64,000 nt of DNA from Cystobacter fuscus DSM 2262 (GTDB lineage: Bacteria; Myxococcota; Myxococcia; Myxococcales; Myxococcaceae): the NCBI RefSeq assembly GCF_000335475.2, contig NZ_ANAH02000071.1:248001-312000 (forward strand). The letters are read 5' to 3'. The first letter of the stretch is position 1, and every line of letters begins with the position of its first letter. Of this stretch, positions 63,595-64,000 are shown piece by piece. The notes below the pieces were generated by a model that was not told where the DNA came from, made no database searches, and saw only the letters and a list, made by a program, of their open reading frames with translations. Both the position numbers and the translations under genes were made by a program.

Positions 63595-64000
63595 ATGAAG
63601 CTTCACATGATGTTTTCCTCGGTGTCCGCGCTCGTGTTGCTCGCGGGGTGCCCCGGCGCGTCCTCCGGGCCCACCGGGCCACAGCCTCAGTTGGCCACGG
63701 TCACCGTCACCTGTGCTTCGTCCTCCGTGAAGCAGAACAACAGCGTCCGTTGCAGCGCTCTCGCCACGGATCAGAACGGCGAGCCCTTCACCGTCCCGGC
63801 CTATACCTGGATGTCCAGTGACGAGAGCGTGGCGAAGGTGGATTCCCAGGGAACCGCCAGCGCGACCCGGATAGGGTCCGTGATCGTCACCGCCCGTGCC
63901 AGCTCCGATGGGGTGACGAAGCAGGGGCAGGCCTCGCTCACCGTCACCGAGCGCGTACCCACCGTGCACTCCGCCCACATCACCTCCGATGAGACGTGGC
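63595..64000 (+). CDS. Lipoprotein with bacterial Ig-like (BIG2) domain, 5' part
   Basis: Open frame from ATG 63595 (AAAGGAG site) to the window edge, at least 135 residues. A lipobox (LLAGC) is followed by a BIG2-type Ig domain: VTCASSSVKQNNSVRCSALATD, the strand YTWMSSDESVAKVDSQGTASATRIG and VIVTARAS. It probably continues as a multi-domain surface lipoprotein beyond the window. Confidence 0.75.
   Translation, partial: MKLHMMFSSVSALVLLAGCPGASSGPTGPQPQLATVTVTCASSSVKQNNSVRCSALATDQNGEPFTVPAYTWMSSDESVAKVDSQGTASATRIGSVIVTARASSDGVTKQGQASLTVTERVPTVHSAHITSDETW

Noticed and set aside
1..64000. CRISPR arrays, rRNA genes, complete tRNA genes, complete insertion sequences
   Set aside because: None could be recognised; the tRNA-like hairpin at 10374 lacks the remaining arms.

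Overview
The window is high-GC DNA with the hallmarks of a large myxobacterial genome, probably the Archangium/Cystobacter side of the order. It carries many lipoproteins, ricin-type lectins, a HEIGH-type metallopeptidase, a PAS-rich histidine kinase, stand-alone toxin-like proteins, two unlinked secondary-metabolite loci and many decaying duplicates. The genus is inferred from gene content, not from a marker gene.

Layout. 1-0.7 kb: 5' part of a periplasmic-binding-protein-type sensor (runs off the edge). 1.1-9.3 kb: a nine-gene, tightly overlapping minus-strand operon with a divergent LysR regulator. It encodes an ACT-less aspartate kinase, a GriH-type and a GriI-type enzyme (the two steps that make 3-amino-4-hydroxybenzoate), an amidohydrolase, a PaaK-like ligase, a second AMP-forming ligase, a heme-oxygenase-like diiron protein, a cupin and an OsmC protein. 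Precursor genes plus acyl-activating enzymes plus an amidohydrolase is the gene logic known for benzoxazole natural products, so this is the best candidate for an undescribed pathway here. 10.4-13.8 kb: a lectin lipoprotein, then three plus-strand genes including a polymorphic-toxin-type domain and a papain-fold toxin-like protein behind a formin-like polyproline linker. 13.8-16.2 kb: a thioesterase and a wrecked malonate decarboxylase/transport operon (mdcB, mdcH, madL and madM remnants). 16.4-28.5 kb: multicopper oxidase, PAS histidine kinase, TetR regulator divergent from a molybdopterin oxidoreductase with a clear palindromic operator, LysR regulator, exported DOPA-dioxygenase-like protein and a large membrane protein.

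28.5-33.6 kb: a repeat-rich accessory patch. It holds an RCC1 remnant, two copies (one frameshifted) of a two-gene cassette of unknown function, fragments of further copies, a recurring AT-richer leader, and a HEIGH protease with two nearly identical lectin trefoils. 33.6-39.3 kb: membrane-anchored unknown protein, AraC regulator, alpha/beta hydrolase, then pyrD, an adenosine-deaminase-like gene and an Smr protein. 39.4-46.7 kb: a compact NRPS locus (A-T-C-A-T, then a C-T protein whose C domain has lost its catalytic half, then an atypical P450), with no thioesterase. 46.8-64 kb: LysR/S9 peptidase pair, DUF3060-like protein, metNIQ with a candidate attenuator leader, DcaP-like porin, a GHKL ATPase fused to a metzincin-like zinc motif, M48 peptidase, beta-helix protein, ATP-grasp enzyme and two lipoproteins (the last cut by the window end).

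All functional names come from reading motifs by eye; no database search was run.
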